In this document: piece by piece, positions 9,355-18,377 of the stretch
How positions within the stretch are numbered: the stretch's first letter is position 1
Layout of the letters: the number at the start of each line of letters is the position of its first letter
DNA from: Aeromonas taiwanensis
GTDB taxonomy: Bacteria; Pseudomonadota; Gammaproteobacteria; Enterobacterales; Aeromonadaceae
Reading direction: 5' to 3'
Length of the DNA: 64,000 nucleotides
Assembly: GCF_000820165.1 (NCBI RefSeq)
Contig: NZ_CDDD01000099.1
Coordinates: forward strand, 1-64,000
Position numbers and translations under genes: made by a program
Notes under the pieces: generated by a model
Told to the model about the DNA's origin: nothing
The model's database searches: none
What the model saw: only the letters and a program-made list of their open reading frames with translations

Positions 9355-11049
9355 ATGTGGCAAGAGATCATCTATCCCGTCGCGTTTGTACTGCTGGTGC
9401 TGCTGCCGGCGCCTCTGCTTGGCAACTACCTGTATCGGGTATTTGAGGGCAAGAGTCGCTGGCTGGCTCCCGTCGAGCGCGCCACCCTGGCCTGCTGCGG
9501 CACGGACGGGCGCGAGCAGGACTGGAAGTCCTACGCCCTCAGCCTGCTGGCCTTCAACGGTGCCGGCTTCGGCCTGCTGTTCCTGATCCTGCTGGCGCAA
9601 GGGCTGCTGCCCCTCAACCCGCAACAGCTGCCCGGGCTGAACTGGCAACTCGCCTTCAACACCGCGGTCAGCTTCATGACCAACACCAACTGGCAGGCCT
9701 ACTCCGGCGAGGCCAGCCTCTCCTACTTCAGCCAGATGGTGGGGCTCACCACCCAGAACTTCGTCTCGGCTGCCACCGGTGCCGCCGTCGCCATCGCCCT
9801 GTTTCGCGGCATCGCCCGCCAGCAGACCACCCACCTCGGCAACTTCTGGCAGGATCTGGTGCGTTTCTGCCTCTACGTGCTGCTGCCGATGGCATTGATC
9901 CTGGCGTTGCTGCTGGTCTGGCAGGGGGTACCCCAGAGCCTGTCGGCCTACCTGCCGTTCCACGCGCTGGAAGGCCAGGAGCAGCTGTTGCCGCTCGGCC
10001 CGGCCGCCTCCCAGATCGCCATCAAGCAGCTCGGCTCCAACGGCGGCGGCTTCTTCGGCGTCAACTCGGCCCATCCGTTCGAGAACCCGACCGCCCTCTC
10101 CAACTGGCTGGAGATGGTCGCCCTGCTGACGCTGGCCGCCGCCATGGTCTGCACCCTGGGTCGCTACGTGAAGGACCTGGCCCACAGCCGAGCCATCCTC
10201 GTCGCCATGACCCTGATGATGGTGATCGGGCTCTTCGTCTCCATCACCCAGGAGCTGAAACCGGACCCTACCCTCGCCCAGCTCACCACTGACGCCAGCA
10301 GCATGGCCGGCAACTGGGAAGGCAAGGAGAGCCGCTTCGGCCCCCTGCTCTCCAGCATCTGGGAAGTGGCGACCACCAGCGCCTCCAACGGCTCGGTCAA
10401 CGCCATGCACGACAGCTTCACCCCCCTCGGCGGCATGGTCGGCATGATCAACATGCTGCTCGGCGAGGTCATCTTCGGCGGGGTCGGCTCCGGCATCTAC
10501 GGCATGATGCTGTTCGTGCTGCTGACCGTATTCCTGTGCGGCCTGATGGTGGGGCGTACCCCGACCTATCTGGGCAAACGACTCGGCATCACCGAGATGA
10601 AGTGGGTGGTCGCCAGCATGCTGGTGATGCCGGTCGGGGTATTGGTGATCGGCGGTATCACCCTGCTGATGCCGGACGCCGCCACCGTCATCGGTCACGA
10701 CGGCCCCCACGGCCTGTCCCGACTGATCTATGCCTACGCCTCGGCCGCCGGCAACAACGGCTCCGCCTTCGCCGGCCTGGCCGCAGCCGACAACTGGCAG
10801 TGCATCGCCATCGGGCTGGCCATGCTGCTCGGCCGCTTCGGCTACATCATTCCGGTGCTTGCCATCGCCGGCCAGCTGGCCCGCGCCCCGCGCCAGGAGC
10901 GAAGCGAGGGGGACTTCCCCGTCAGCGGCCCGCTCTTCATCACCCTGCTGATCGTCACCGTGCTGCTGATGGGGGGTCTTTCCTTCCTGCCGGTGCTGGC
11001 GCTGGGTCCGGTGGCGGAACACCTGAGCCTGCTGGGAGGTGCCTTCTGA
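9355..11049 (+). CDS. kdpA: Potassium-transporting ATPase KdpA, channel-like subunit
   Basis: 564 residues with about ten transmembrane helices. The four selectivity-filter-like loops are recognisable: [43 protein letters not shown] and GNNGSAFAG. The start at MWQEIIYP has GAGG 8 bp upstream; an ATG 18 bp earlier overlaps kdpF and is less likely. KdpA selects K+ at the inner membrane and passes it to KdpB. It is the second gene of kdpFABC. Confidence 0.96.
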   Translation: MWQEIIYPVAFVLLVLLPAPLLGNYLYRVFEGKSRWLAPVERATLACCGTDGREQDWKSYALSLLAFNGAGFGLLFLILLAQGLLPLNPQQLPGLNWQLAFNTAVSFMTNTNWQAYSGEASLSYFSQMVGLTTQNFVSAATGAAVAIALFRGIARQQTTHLGNFWQDLVRFCLYVLLPMALILALLLVWQGVPQSLSAYLPFHALEGQEQLLPLGPAASQIAIKQLGSNGGGFFGVNSAHPFENPTALSNWLEMVALLTLAAAMVCTLGRYVKDLAHSRAILVAMTLMMVIGLFVSITQELKPDPTLAQLTTDASSMAGNWEGKESRFGPLLSSIWEVATTSASNGSVNAMHDSFTPLGGMVGMINMLLGEVIFGGVGSGIYGMMLFVLLTVFLCGLMVGRTPTYLGKRLGITEMKWVVASMLVMPVGVLVIGGITLLMPDAATVIGHDGPHGLSRLIYAYASAAGNNGSAFAGLAAADNWQCIAIGLAMLLGRFGYIIPVLAIAGQLARAPRQERSEGDFPVSGPLFITLLIVTVLLMGGLSFLPVLALGPVAEHLSLLGGAF

Positions 11050-11104
11050 TGCTGCGCACCCCACTGATCGCCGTGGTCAACTATTCGATGCTGGGAGCTT
11101 TCCA

Positions 11105-13162
11105 ATGAGCAAGTCCGCTTCAATGAGCACCGACACCCTCAAGGTGAAGGGCAAGAAACAGAAATCACAGATCATGCAGGCCATGGTGGAAGCCCTCTAT
11201 CGCTTCAACCCCAGGGCGCTGCTCGGCAGCCCCATCCTGTTCACCCTCTGGCTGGCGGCCGTGATGGCCAGCGTGGAGTCCCTGCTGGGGCAGCCTGTCT
11301 CCGGCGTCGCCCCTTCGCTGGCCTGGCAGCTGACTGCCTGGCTCTGGCTCACCCTCTGGTTTGCCAACTTCGCCGAGACCCTGGCCGAGGGGCGCGGCAA
11401 GGCACGGGCCGACAGTCTGAAGGCCGGCATGAGCCAGCTCAGGGCGCGCCGGATCACCCATCCGCAGGATGACAAGGGGGAGTGGGTGCCGGCCACCAGC
11501 CTGCGCAAGGGCGATCTGGTGCTGGTGCGCAGCGGCGAGATGATCCCCGCCGACGGCGAAGTGGTCGCCGGCATCGCCTCGGTCAACGAGGCGGCCATCA
11601 CCGGCGAATCCGCCCCCGTCATCCGCGAGTCGGGCACCGATCGCAGCGGCGTGACCGGCAACACCACTGTCGTCTCCGACGAGATCTGGGTGCGCATCAG
11701 CAACAATCCGGGCGAAAGCACCCTGGATCGGATGATTGCGCTGGTGGAAGGGGCCAAGCGCCAGAAGACCCCCAACGAGATGGCGCTGGATGCCCTGCTG
11801 GTGGGGCTGACCCTGATCTTCCTGCTGGTGGTGGCCACCCTGCCCTGGTTCCTCGACTACAACGGCACCCAGGTGCCCCGGCTCTACCTGCTGGCCCTGT
11901 TCATCACCCTGATCCCGACCACCATCGGCGGTCTGCTCTCCGCCATCGGCATCGCCGGCATGGACCGGCTGGTGAAGCTCAACGTGATCGCCAAGTCGGG
12001 CCGGGCGGTGGAGGCCGCCGGCGACGTGCGCACCTTGCTGCTGGACAAGACCGGCACCATCACCTTCGGCAACCGGATGGCGGACGAGCTGATCCCGGCC
12101 CCCGGTATCGATCCGGCCCTGCTGGCTCAGGCCGCCATGCTGGCCTCGCTGGGTGACAACACGCCGGAGGGCAAGTCCATCCTGACCCTGGCGGGCAAGA
12201 GCCACACCAGACCGAGCCAGCTGGAGAGCGACATCCTGATCCCCTTCAGCGCCGAGACCCGGCTGAGCGGGCTGGATCGCAACGGCCATCGCTATCGCAA
12301 GGGGGCGGTGGATGCCGTGCTGCGCTACCTCTCCCTCGATCGCAAGGCGGTGCCCGAGCCCATTCTCAAGTCGGTGGACAGCATAGCTCGCCAGGGCGGC
12401 ACCCCGCTGCTGGTCTGCACCCACGAGAAGCTGCTGGGGGTGGTGTTCCTCAAGGACATCATCAAGCCTGGCATCAAGGCCCGCTTCCAGATCCTGCGCC
12501 ACATGGGGATCCGCACCGTGATGATCACCGGCGACAACCCGCTGACCGCCGCCGCCATCGCCGCCGAGGCCGGGGTGGACGACTTCATCGCCGAGGCGAC
12601 ACCGGAGAAGAAGCTGGCCTACATCCGCCAGGAGCAGGCCGACGGCCGGCTGGTCGCCATGTGCGGGGACGGCGCCAACGACGCCCCTGCACTGGCCCAG
12701 GCCGACGTGGGGCTGGCCATGAACGAGGGCACCCAGGCAGCCAAGGAGGCGGGCAATCTGGTGGATCTCGACTCCAACCCCACCAAGCTGCTGGACGTGG
12801 TGCTGGTGGGCAAGCAGTTGCTGGTGACCCGTGGCGCCCTGACCACCTTCTCCATCGCCAACGACGTGGCCAAGTACTTCGCCATCCTGCCGGCCCTGTT
12901 CATCGCCGCCTATCCGCAGCTGGGGGCGCTGAACCTGATGCAGCTGGGCAGTCCCGAGAGTGCCATCCTGTCGGCCATCATCTTCAACGCCCTGATCATC
13001 GTAGCGCTGGTGCCGCTGGCCCTGCGCGGGGTCAGCCTGCAGGGCACGGCAGCCAGCCTGCTGCGCCGCAACCTGCTGATTTACGGCGTCGGCGGCCTGA
13101 TCGTGCCCTTCATAGGTATCAAGCTGCTCGACCTGGTTATCACCGGCCTGGGGCTGGTGTGA
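11105..13162 (+). CDS. kdpB: Potassium-transporting ATPase KdpB, P-type ATPase subunit
   Basis: 685 residues (E. coli KdpB has 682). The phosphorylation motif DKTGT (Asp314), the actuator TGES motif and the hinge [14 protein letters not shown] are all present. The start [13 protein letters not shown] has GGGAG upstream; an earlier in-frame ATG overlaps kdpA. KdpB hydrolyses ATP to drive high-affinity K+ uptake. The gap to kdpA (55 bp) and especially to kdpC (158 bp) is larger than is usual in kdp operons. The kdpC gap contains a repeat of the kdpB 3' end. Confidence 0.96.
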   Translation: MSKSASMSTDTLKVKGKKQKSQIMQAMVEALYRFNPRALLGSPILFTLWLAAVMASVESLLGQPVSGVAPSLAWQLTAWLWLTLWFANFAETLAEGRGKARADSLKAGMSQLRARRITHPQDDKGEWVPATSLRKGDLVLVRSGEMIPADGEVVAGIASVNEAAITGESAPVIRESGTDRSGVTGNTTVVSDEIWVRISNNPGESTLDRMIALVEGAKRQKTPNEMALDALLVGLTLIFLLVVATLPWFLDYNGTQVPRLYLLALFITLIPTTIGGLLSAIGIAGMDRLVKLNVIAKSGRAVEAAGDVRTLLLDKTGTITFGNRMADELIPAPGIDPALLAQAAMLASLGDNTPEGKSILTLAGKSHTRPSQLESDILIPFSAETRLSGLDRNGHRYRKGAVDAVLRYLSLDRKAVPEPILKSVDSIARQGGTPLLVCTHEKLLGVVFLKDIIKPGIKARFQILRHMGIRTVMITGDNPLTAAAIAAEAGVDDFIAEATPEKKLAYIRQEQADGRLVAMCGDGANDAPALAQADVGLAMNEGTQAAKEAGNLVDLDSNPTKLLDVVLVGKQLLVTRGALTTFSIANDVAKYFAILPALFIAAYPQLGALNLMQLGSPESAILSAIIFNALIIVALVPLALRGVSLQGTAASLLRRNLLIYGVGGLIVPFIGIKLLDLVITGLGLV

Positions 13163-13212
13163 TGAAAACGCCGCGCGATGGTATCCACGGCCAGACCGTG
13201 CCCCCATACACC

Positions 13213-13260
13213 GGCATCAAGTTGATCGACCTGGTCATCACCGGCCTGGGGCTGGTGTAA
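13213..13260 (+). repeat. Displaced second copy of the kdpB 3' end
   Basis: These 48 bp match 13115-13162 at 43 positions, 98 bp downstream of the originals. In the kdpB frame they encode [15 protein letters not shown] and TAA, against [15 protein letters not shown] and TGA in the gene. Three of the four sense-codon changes are synonymous and one changes Leu to Ile. The preceding bases do not belong to kdpB, so this is a tail without a body. It enlarges the kdpB-kdpC gap to 158 bp. Confidence 0.9.
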
Positions 13261-13270
13261 CAACATCACC

Positions 13271-13293
13271 GGATGCGGGGCAGACCCGCATCC
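13271..13293 (+). other. Intercistronic hairpin before kdpC
   Basis: A perfect 9-bp stem GGATGCGGG/CCCGCATCC with loop GCAGA lies 27 bp before the kdpC ATG. There is no T-run, so it is not a simple terminator. It may affect mRNA stability or the relative yield of KdpC. A smaller hairpin, CACGG/CCGTG with loop CCAGA, lies in the spacer near 13185-13200. Confidence 0.55.
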
Positions 13294-13320
13294 ACTCAAC
13301 GCATTTGGAGCAAGAAAATC

Positions 13321-13848
13321 ATGATAGCAATCAGAACCCTGCTGACCCTGACCCTGCTGCTGGGGGTGGCTTATCCGCTGGCCGTCACCGGGCTGGCCCA
13401 GCTTATATTCCCCTGGCAGGCCAACGGCAGCCTGCTCACCAACGACAAGCAGCAGGTGATCGGCAGCGCCCTGCTGGCCCAGAAGTTCGAGCGGGCCGAC
13501 TACTTCCACTCCCGCCCCTCCGCCAGCGACTTCGCCACCATAGGTGGCAGCGCCAGCAACCTGGGGATGAGCTCGCCCCTGCGGGCCGAGTTTGCCGCAG
13601 CGGCGGCCAGGGCGCAGCCGGAAGCCAGGGTCCCCGCCCTGCTGACCCGCTCCGCCTCCGGCCTCGATCCCCATCTGCCCCTCGATGCGGTGCTGGCTCA
13701 GGTGGACCGGGTCGCCGGGCAACGGGGGCTGGATCCCGTCCGTCTGACGGAGCAGGTCAAGTCGGCGGCACAAGCTGGTATCCTTGGCCCCCAGGTGGTC
13801 AATATTCTCCAGCTGAATCTGCAGCTCGATAAGGACAAGAATGCGTGA
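13321..13848 (+). CDS. kdpC: Potassium-transporting ATPase KdpC subunit
   Basis: 175 residues, a little shorter than E. coli KdpC (190). One N-terminal membrane helix (about residues 5-27, LLTLTLLLGVAYPLAVTGLA) is followed by a periplasmic domain with YFHSRPSASDF, a family motif. The ATG at MIAIRTLL is used; an upstream in-frame ATG overlaps the hairpin. KdpC helps ATP or K+ binding within KdpFABC. Its last codons overlap the kdpD start by 8 bp, linking structural and sensor genes. Confidence 0.94.
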   Translation: MIAIRTLLTLTLLLGVAYPLAVTGLAQLIFPWQANGSLLTNDKQQVIGSALLAQKFERADYFHSRPSASDFATIGGSASNLGMSSPLRAEFAAAAARAQPEARVPALLTRSASGLDPHLPLDAVLAQVDRVAGQRGLDPVRLTEQVKSAAQAGILGPQVVNILQLNLQLDKDKNA

Positions 13849-16429
13849 TGAGGTGAGGGCCGATGCCCTGCTGGCCAGTCTGGAGCAGGATCACAGGGGC
13901 AAGCTGAAGGTGTTTCTCGGCGCCGCCCCCGGTGTGGGCAAGACCTACGCCATGCTGCAGGCGGTGAGGGAACAGGCCAGAGAGGGGGTCGACATCCTGA
14001 TCGGGGTGGTGGAGACCCACGGCCGCCAGGAGACCCTGGCCCTGCTCGACAAGCTCGCCATCCAGCCGCGCAAGCTGTACCTGCACCGCCAGCAGCGGCT
14101 GGAGGAGATGGATCTCGACGGCCTGCTGACCCGCAAACCCGCCATCGCCGTGGTGGACGAGCTGGCCCACAGCAACGCCCCCGGCAGCCGCCACGAGAAG
14201 CGCTGGCAGGACGTGGAGGAGCTGCTCGGTGCCGGTATCGACGTCTATACCACCCTCAACGTGCAACACCTGGAGAGCCTCAACGATCTGGTGTGGCAGC
14301 TGACCGGGGTCAGAGTCAAGGAGACCCTGCCCGACCAGGTGCTGCTGGAGGCCGACAGCCTGGTGCTGATCGACCTGCCTCCCAAGGAGCTGCTCGGCCG
14401 CCTCAAGGAGGGCAAGGTCTATGTGCCCCACCAGGCCAAGGCCGCCCTGCAATCCTTCTTCTCCCTCAACAACCTGACCGCCCTGCGGGAGCTGGCGATG
14501 CAGACCGCTGCCAGCCACGTGGAGGGGGATCTGCAACTGCAGTGGCAGGCCGCCGGCAAGACCACACTGCCGCTGCGGGGCAAGCTGATGGTCTGCCTCG
14601 GCGACGAGCACGGCGCCGCCCTGGTGCGCTACGGCCACCGCTTCGCCCAGCGCCGTCAGCTGCCCTGGCTGGTGGTGCACGTCGACAGCAAGGGGCAGCG
14701 TTCCGCCGAGCAGGAGCAGGCGCTGGCGCTCGCCTCCCAGCTGGGTGCCAAGGTGCTGACCCTCTCCAGCCCGGCGGTGGCCGACGCACTGCTGGAGACG
14801 GCCGAACAGCAGCAGGTGTCGCAGCTGCTGCTGGGCAAACCCCGCAAGGCGCCCTGGCGCCGCTCCCTGGTGCAGCATCTGCTCAAGAAAGCTGAGGGAC
14901 TCGAGATCACCCTGGTGGACACGGAGCAGCGAAAAACCGGACCTAGGTTGCAGCCACCCCACCCCAAGGACATTCGCCAGAGCCTGCTGGCGGTGGTCAT
15001 CATGGGGACCACCTCGGCCGCCGTCTGGGGCCTCTCCCACTGGCTGCCCCCCGCCTCCCTGCCCATGCTGTTCGTGCTGGGGGTGCTGGCCACTGCTCTC
15101 ACCACCAGCCTGGTGCCCGCCATCCTGGCCGCCGTGCTGGGCTTCGTCGGACACAACCTGTTGTTCACCGTCCCCTATTTCTCGTTGAGCGTGGCCAGCC
15201 ACAGCGACCTGCTCACCCTCTTCGTGCTGCTCATCGTCGGCATCACGGCCGGACGCCTCGCCTCCCGTCAGCGCCAGCAGCTGGTCGGTCTGCGCGAGAC
15301 CCAGCAGCTGGGCAACGCCCTGCTCTCCCTGAGCCAGGGGCTGGCCACCGCCAGCAGCCCGGTCGAGGTACTGAGGCAAGGTTGCCAGGCCATCTCGCTG
15401 GCGCTGGGCCAGCCGGTGTTCGCCCTCGACCACCACTACCAGTACTGGGCGGGCTCGACCGAACACAAGCCGGGACAGACCGACAAGGCGGCCATCGACT
15501 GGTGTCTGGCCCAGAAGCAGAGCGCCGGCGCCCACACCGCCACCCTCAACGCGGCCGAGGCCCAGTACCATCACCTCAGCGATGACCTGGTGCTGGGCAT
15601 ATTGCTGGCCAATCCGCTCGCCTCCTCGGCCGAACATCAGCTGCAGGCGCTGCTCACCGACATCCGCGCCGCCCTGGCACGGATCGACCTCAACGAGCGG
15701 CTGGCCGACAGCCAGCTGCAGGCAGAGACCGACCGGATGCGCGCCGCCCTGCTCTCCTCGGTCTCCCACGATTTGAAGACGCCGCTCGCCACCATCATGG
15801 GGGCCGGCAGCACCCTGCAGGAATATGGCGACCGGATAAGTGCGGAGGACCGCGACGAGTTGCTCCACTCGGTGCAGGAGGAGGCGCGCCGCCTGCACAG
15901 CTATGTGCAGAACCTGCTGGACATGACCCGGATCGGTTCGCCGGACTTCCAGCTGAAACGGGACTGGGTCGAGCTGGCGGATCTGGTGGAGAATGCCCGT
16001 CGCCGGCTCGACTCCTCCTGGCGTCAGCACAAGCTGCTGGTGCACTTCGATCAGCAGATCCCCCGGCTCTATGTGCACGGCGCCCTGATCGAGCAGGTGC
16101 TGGTCAACATCCTCGACAACGCCTCCCGCTACTCGCCGGCCGGCACCCCCATCGAGTTCAAGGTAATGCTGGCGGACCCCGACCTCATCATCGACATCAT
16201 CGATATCGGGGTCGGTATCGCCGAGTCGGACCGGGACAAGATCTTCAACCTCTTCTACACCCAGCCGGTCGGGGATTGCGGCAGCCGCGGCACCGGACTT
16301 GGCCTCGCCATTTCCCGCGCTATGATAGAGGTCCACGGGGGCCGCATCTGGGCCTTTTCCGGCCCCAACGGCAACGGCACCTGCATGCGCATCTCCCTGC
16401 CGCTGGCCCTCAACGCTCCGGCGGCCTGA
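13841..16429 (+). CDS. kdpD: Sensor histidine kinase KdpD
   Basis: 862 residues. The KdpD-specific N-terminal domain carries the Walker A motif GAAPGVGKT (27-35) and a Walker B region AIAVVDELAHSNAPGSR. A universal-stress-like domain follows (about 245-365), then four clustered membrane helices (about 385-490), a GAF-like region, HisKA with VSHDLKTPLATIMG (His643) and HATPase with NILDNASRYSP and GTGLGLAIS. It senses low K+ or osmotic stress and phosphorylates KdpE. It overlaps kdpC by 8 bp. A hairpin plus T-run spans its stop codon. Confidence 0.96.
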   Translation: MRDEVRADALLASLEQDHRGKLKVFLGAAPGVGKTYAMLQAVREQAREGVDILIGVVETHGRQETLALLDKLAIQPRKLYLHRQQRLEEMDLDGLLTRKPAIAVVDELAHSNAPGSRHEKRWQDVEELLGAGIDVYTTLNVQHLESLNDLVWQLTGVRVKETLPDQVLLEADSLVLIDLPPKELLGRLKEGKVYVPHQAKAALQSFFSLNNLTALRELAMQTAASHVEGDLQLQWQAAGKTTLPLRGKLMVCLGDEHGAALVRYGHRFAQRRQLPWLVVHVDSKGQRSAEQEQALALASQLGAKVLTLSSPAVADALLETAEQQQVSQLLLGKPRKAPWRRSLVQHLLKKAEGLEITLVDTEQRKTGPRLQPPHPKDIRQSLLAVVIMGTTSAAVWGLSHWLPPASLPMLFVLGVLATALTTSLVPAILAAVLGFVGHNLLFTVPYFSLSVASHSDLLTLFVLLIVGITAGRLASRQRQQLVGLRETQQLGNALLSLSQGLATASSPVEVLRQGCQAISLALGQPVFALDHHYQYWAGSTEHKPGQTDKAAIDWCLAQKQSAGAHTATLNAAEAQYHHLSDDLVLGILLANPLASSAEHQLQALLTDIRAALARIDLNERLADSQLQAETDRMRAALLSSVSHDLKTPLATIMGAGSTLQEYGDRISAEDRDELLHSVQEEARRLHSYVQNLLDMTRIGSPDFQLKRDWVELADLVENARRRLDSSWRQHKLLVHFDQQIPRLYVHGALIEQVLVNILDNASRYSPAGTPIEFKVMLADPDLIIDIIDIGVGIAESDRDKIFNLFYTQPVGDCGSRGTGLGLAISRAMIEVHGGRIWAFSGPNGNGTCMRISLPLALNAPAA

Positions 16430-16447
16430 TGGTCGCCGCCCTTTTTT
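16420..16447 (+). terminator. Terminator-like hairpin at the kdpD/kdpE junction
   Basis: GGCGGC and GCCGCC, 9 bp apart, are followed by CTTTTTTA. The stop codon of kdpD lies in the loop and kdpE begins 20 bp after the T-run. The form is that of an intrinsic terminator, which would make transcription of kdpE partial. Readthrough has not been tested. Confidence 0.6.
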
Positions 16448-16467
16448 ATCTGCGAGCTGGAGGTTGA

Positions 16468-17151
16468 ATGGCTCACATACTGGTCATCGACGACGAGGCG
16501 GCCATCCGCCGTTTTTTGCGGATCAGCCTGGTCGCCGAGGGGCACAGGGTGAGCGAGGCGGTCGGCGTCAACGAGGGGCTGGCGCAGTATCGCCACCTCA
16601 ACCCCGACCTGGTGATCCTGGATCTGGGTCTGCCGGATGGGGATGGCCTCCAGGTGTTGCAGGCCATTCGCGAGCACCATCAGCATCCGGTACTGGTGCT
16701 GTCGGCACGGGACTCGGAGCAGGAGAAGGTACGCCTGCTGGATGCGGGAGCCAACGACTACATGAGCAAGCCGTTTGGCGTCGGCGAGATGATGGCCCGC
16801 ATCCGGGTGCTGCTGCGCCAGCGGGTCGGCGCCACCAGCGGCGAGTGCCGCCACTTCCCCCACTGCGGCCTGACCCTGGACAGCAGCAGCCACAGGGTCA
16901 CCCTGAGGGAGGAGGAGGTGGCCCTCTCCCGCAAGGAGTTCGCCCTGCTGCAGGCGCTGGTGTGCCACCCCGGCAAGCTGGTGCTGCAGACCCAGCTGCT
17001 CAACGACATCTGGGGGCCGAGCCACAAGGAGGACACCCACTACCTGCGCATCGTCATCGCCAGCCTGCGCAAAAAGCTGGGGGATAATCCCCAGCAACCC
17101 AGTCTGATCGAGACCGAATCCGGCATCGGCTACCGTTTTATCGGCAGCTGA
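16468..17151 (+). CDS. kdpE: Response regulator KdpE
   Basis: 227 residues, OmpR/PhoB class. The receiver domain has the acidic pair Asp8-Asp9, the phosphoacceptor Asp52 in DLVILDLGLPDGDG, and the conserved Lys in YMSKPFG. The C-terminal winged helix (about 130-225) ends TESGIGYRFIGS. It is the partner of KdpD and activates kdpFABC. GGAGG lies 5 bp before the ATG. The gene ends one base before a parS site and converges on the MFS gene. Confidence 0.95.
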   Translation: MAHILVIDDEAAIRRFLRISLVAEGHRVSEAVGVNEGLAQYRHLNPDLVILDLGLPDGDGLQVLQAIREHHQHPVLVLSARDSEQEKVRLLDAGANDYMSKPFGVGEMMARIRVLLRQRVGATSGECRHFPHCGLTLDSSSHRVTLREEEVALSRKEFALLQALVCHPGKLVLQTQLLNDIWGPSHKEDTHYLRIVIASLRKKLGDNPQQPSLIETESGIGYRFIGS

Positions 17152-17167
17152 TGTTTCACGTGGAACG
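17152..17167. promoter_or_regulatory. parS site 1 for ParB
   Basis: TGTTTCACGTGGAACG matches the conserved chromosomal parS consensus TGTTNCACGTGGAACA at 15 of 16 positions. It lies between the convergent kdpE and MFS genes and contains the MFS stop codon. Confidence 0.88.
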
Positions 17168-18283
17168 TCGCCAGCAACAACACAGGGCCAACAGTCCGCA
17201 GCCACCGAGCAGCAGACCGAGATCCTGCAAGCTGGCTGCAACCGCCAACCCCAGGCTGAGCAACAGGTAGTAACCGAGCCCGAACAGGGCGCCGGCACTG
17301 CCTGCCACCTCCCGATAGGCCAGCAGCGCCTGGCTCAGCACATTGGGGATAGCCAGCCCGAATGCCACTACCACACCCATCATGGGCAGCAGAAACCAGA
17401 GCGAAGCCTGACTGGCCCACACCAGCCAACCCGAGCCCAGCGCCAACACGGCGGCGAGCCGGATCAGGGAGGCAGGCGACCAGCCAAGCCCCAGCAGACG
17501 CTTGTTGAGCAGACTGCCCCCCAGGGTCGCCTGTGCCAGCACGACACCGGAGTAACCAAACTCGCCCGCGCTCAGCCCCAGCCCGGCAAACAGAAATGGC
17601 GCCAGACTGTAGTAGCCGAAAAGCATGGTGTTGAACAGGGCCACCAGAGCGGCGCTGCGCCACAAGCCGCTATCACGCACCATCCGGCATGCCAGTGGCC
17701 AGAGTGCCATTCGCTGGGTGGTGATCGGCCGGGTTTCCGGCAACTGCCGGCAGGCCATCAGCAACAAGCCGACTGCCAGCGCCAGCAGGGCGCCAAATAC
17801 CCCGAGATAACCAAAACCATCGGCCAGCAGGCCGCCGCTCACCAGCCCCAGTACTGGGCTCAGGGAGAGCGCTATGCCCATCACCGAAAAGACCCGCGCC
17901 AGATCGCTGCCCTGATAGCTGTCGCGCAGCATGGTCTGGGTCACCACTGAGCCCACGGCGGCACCGAAGGCCGCAATGACCCGGGCCAGCAGCAGGGTTT
18001 CAAACTGGGTGGCCAGCAACGCCAGCAGGGTGCCGGCGCCATAGGTGAGCAACCCCGCCAGCATGGCTGGGCGCCGACCGATGAGATCGCACAGTCTTCC
18101 CCAGCAGACCACGCCCGCCGCAAACGCCAGAAAATAGACCGACAGGGTCTGGGATGCCTGCCCCTCGCTCACCCGAAACTCAGTGGCGATATGGGTCAGT
18201 ACCGGGCTGTAGATGGTCTCCACTATCTGCGGAAACATCATCAGTCCGACCACCAGCCAGAGCGGTGGCAACTTGTTGTTCAT
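17156..18283 (-). CDS. MFS drug exporter, Bcr/CflA type
   Basis: 375 residues with about 12 transmembrane helices and the Bcr/CflA/DHA1 motifs: GRLCDLIGRRPAML in the loop between helices 2 and 3 and GAAVGSVVTQTMLRD in helix 4-5. Its likely role is proton-driven export of a drug or metabolite across the inner membrane. It is divergent from an AraC-type regulator 94 bp away, the same layout as the E. coli nimT-nimR and punC-punR pairs. The substrate cannot be told from sequence. AAGGAGG precedes its ATG. Its stop codon lies inside parS site 1. Confidence 0.88.
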   Translation of the reverse strand: MNNKLPPLWLVVGLMMFPQIVETIYSPVLTHIATEFRVSEGQASQTLSVYFLAFAAGVVCWGRLCDLIGRRPAMLAGLLTYGAGTLLALLATQFETLLLARVIAAFGAAVGSVVTQTMLRDSYQGSDLARVFSVMGIALSLSPVLGLVSGGLLADGFGYLGVFGALLALAVGLLLMACRQLPETRPITTQRMALWPLACRMVRDSGLWRSAALVALFNTMLFGYYSLAPFLFAGLGLSAGEFGYSGVVLAQATLGGSLLNKRLLGLGWSPASLIRLAAVLALGSGWLVWASQASLWFLLPMMGVVVAFGLAIPNVLSQALLAYREVAGSAGALFGLGYYLLLSLGLAVAASLQDLGLLLGGCGLLALCCCWRRST

Positions 18284-18330
18284 GACAAACCTCCTTCACT
18301 AGAGAGGCCGTCATTCTAGAGTGACGCCGA

Positions 18331-18376
18331 TTGTCCGATTACAATAAGCAAGACTATAAACATCAAGAATCGGACA
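18331..18376. promoter_or_regulatory. Inverted repeat in the MFS-AraC divergent promoter
   Basis: TGTCCGATT (18332-18340) and AATCGGACA (18368-18376) form a perfect 9-bp inverted repeat with a 27-bp AT-rich spacer containing ACTATAAAC. The right arm ends one base before the AraC gene ATG. It is a good candidate operator for the AraC protein. A second near-palindrome, TCATTCTAGAGTGA, lies at 18311-18324. Confidence 0.65.
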
Positions 18377-18377
18377 C

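Noticed and set aside
11032-11110. A possible fourth displaced gene end, between kdpA and kdpB
   Set aside because: GCTGGGAG occurs at the kdpA end and again 59 bp later, and the second reads SMLGAFQ against SLLGGAF. The match is short and partly overlaps ribosome-site-like sequence, so chance cannot be excluded.
14514-14529. A CACGTGGAG core inside kdpD
   Set aside because: Too few matches to parS outside the central six bases.
13799-16336. An 845-codon open frame on the minus strand across kdpD
   Set aside because: It is antisense to kdpD and Gln/Gly/His-rich without recognisable domains.
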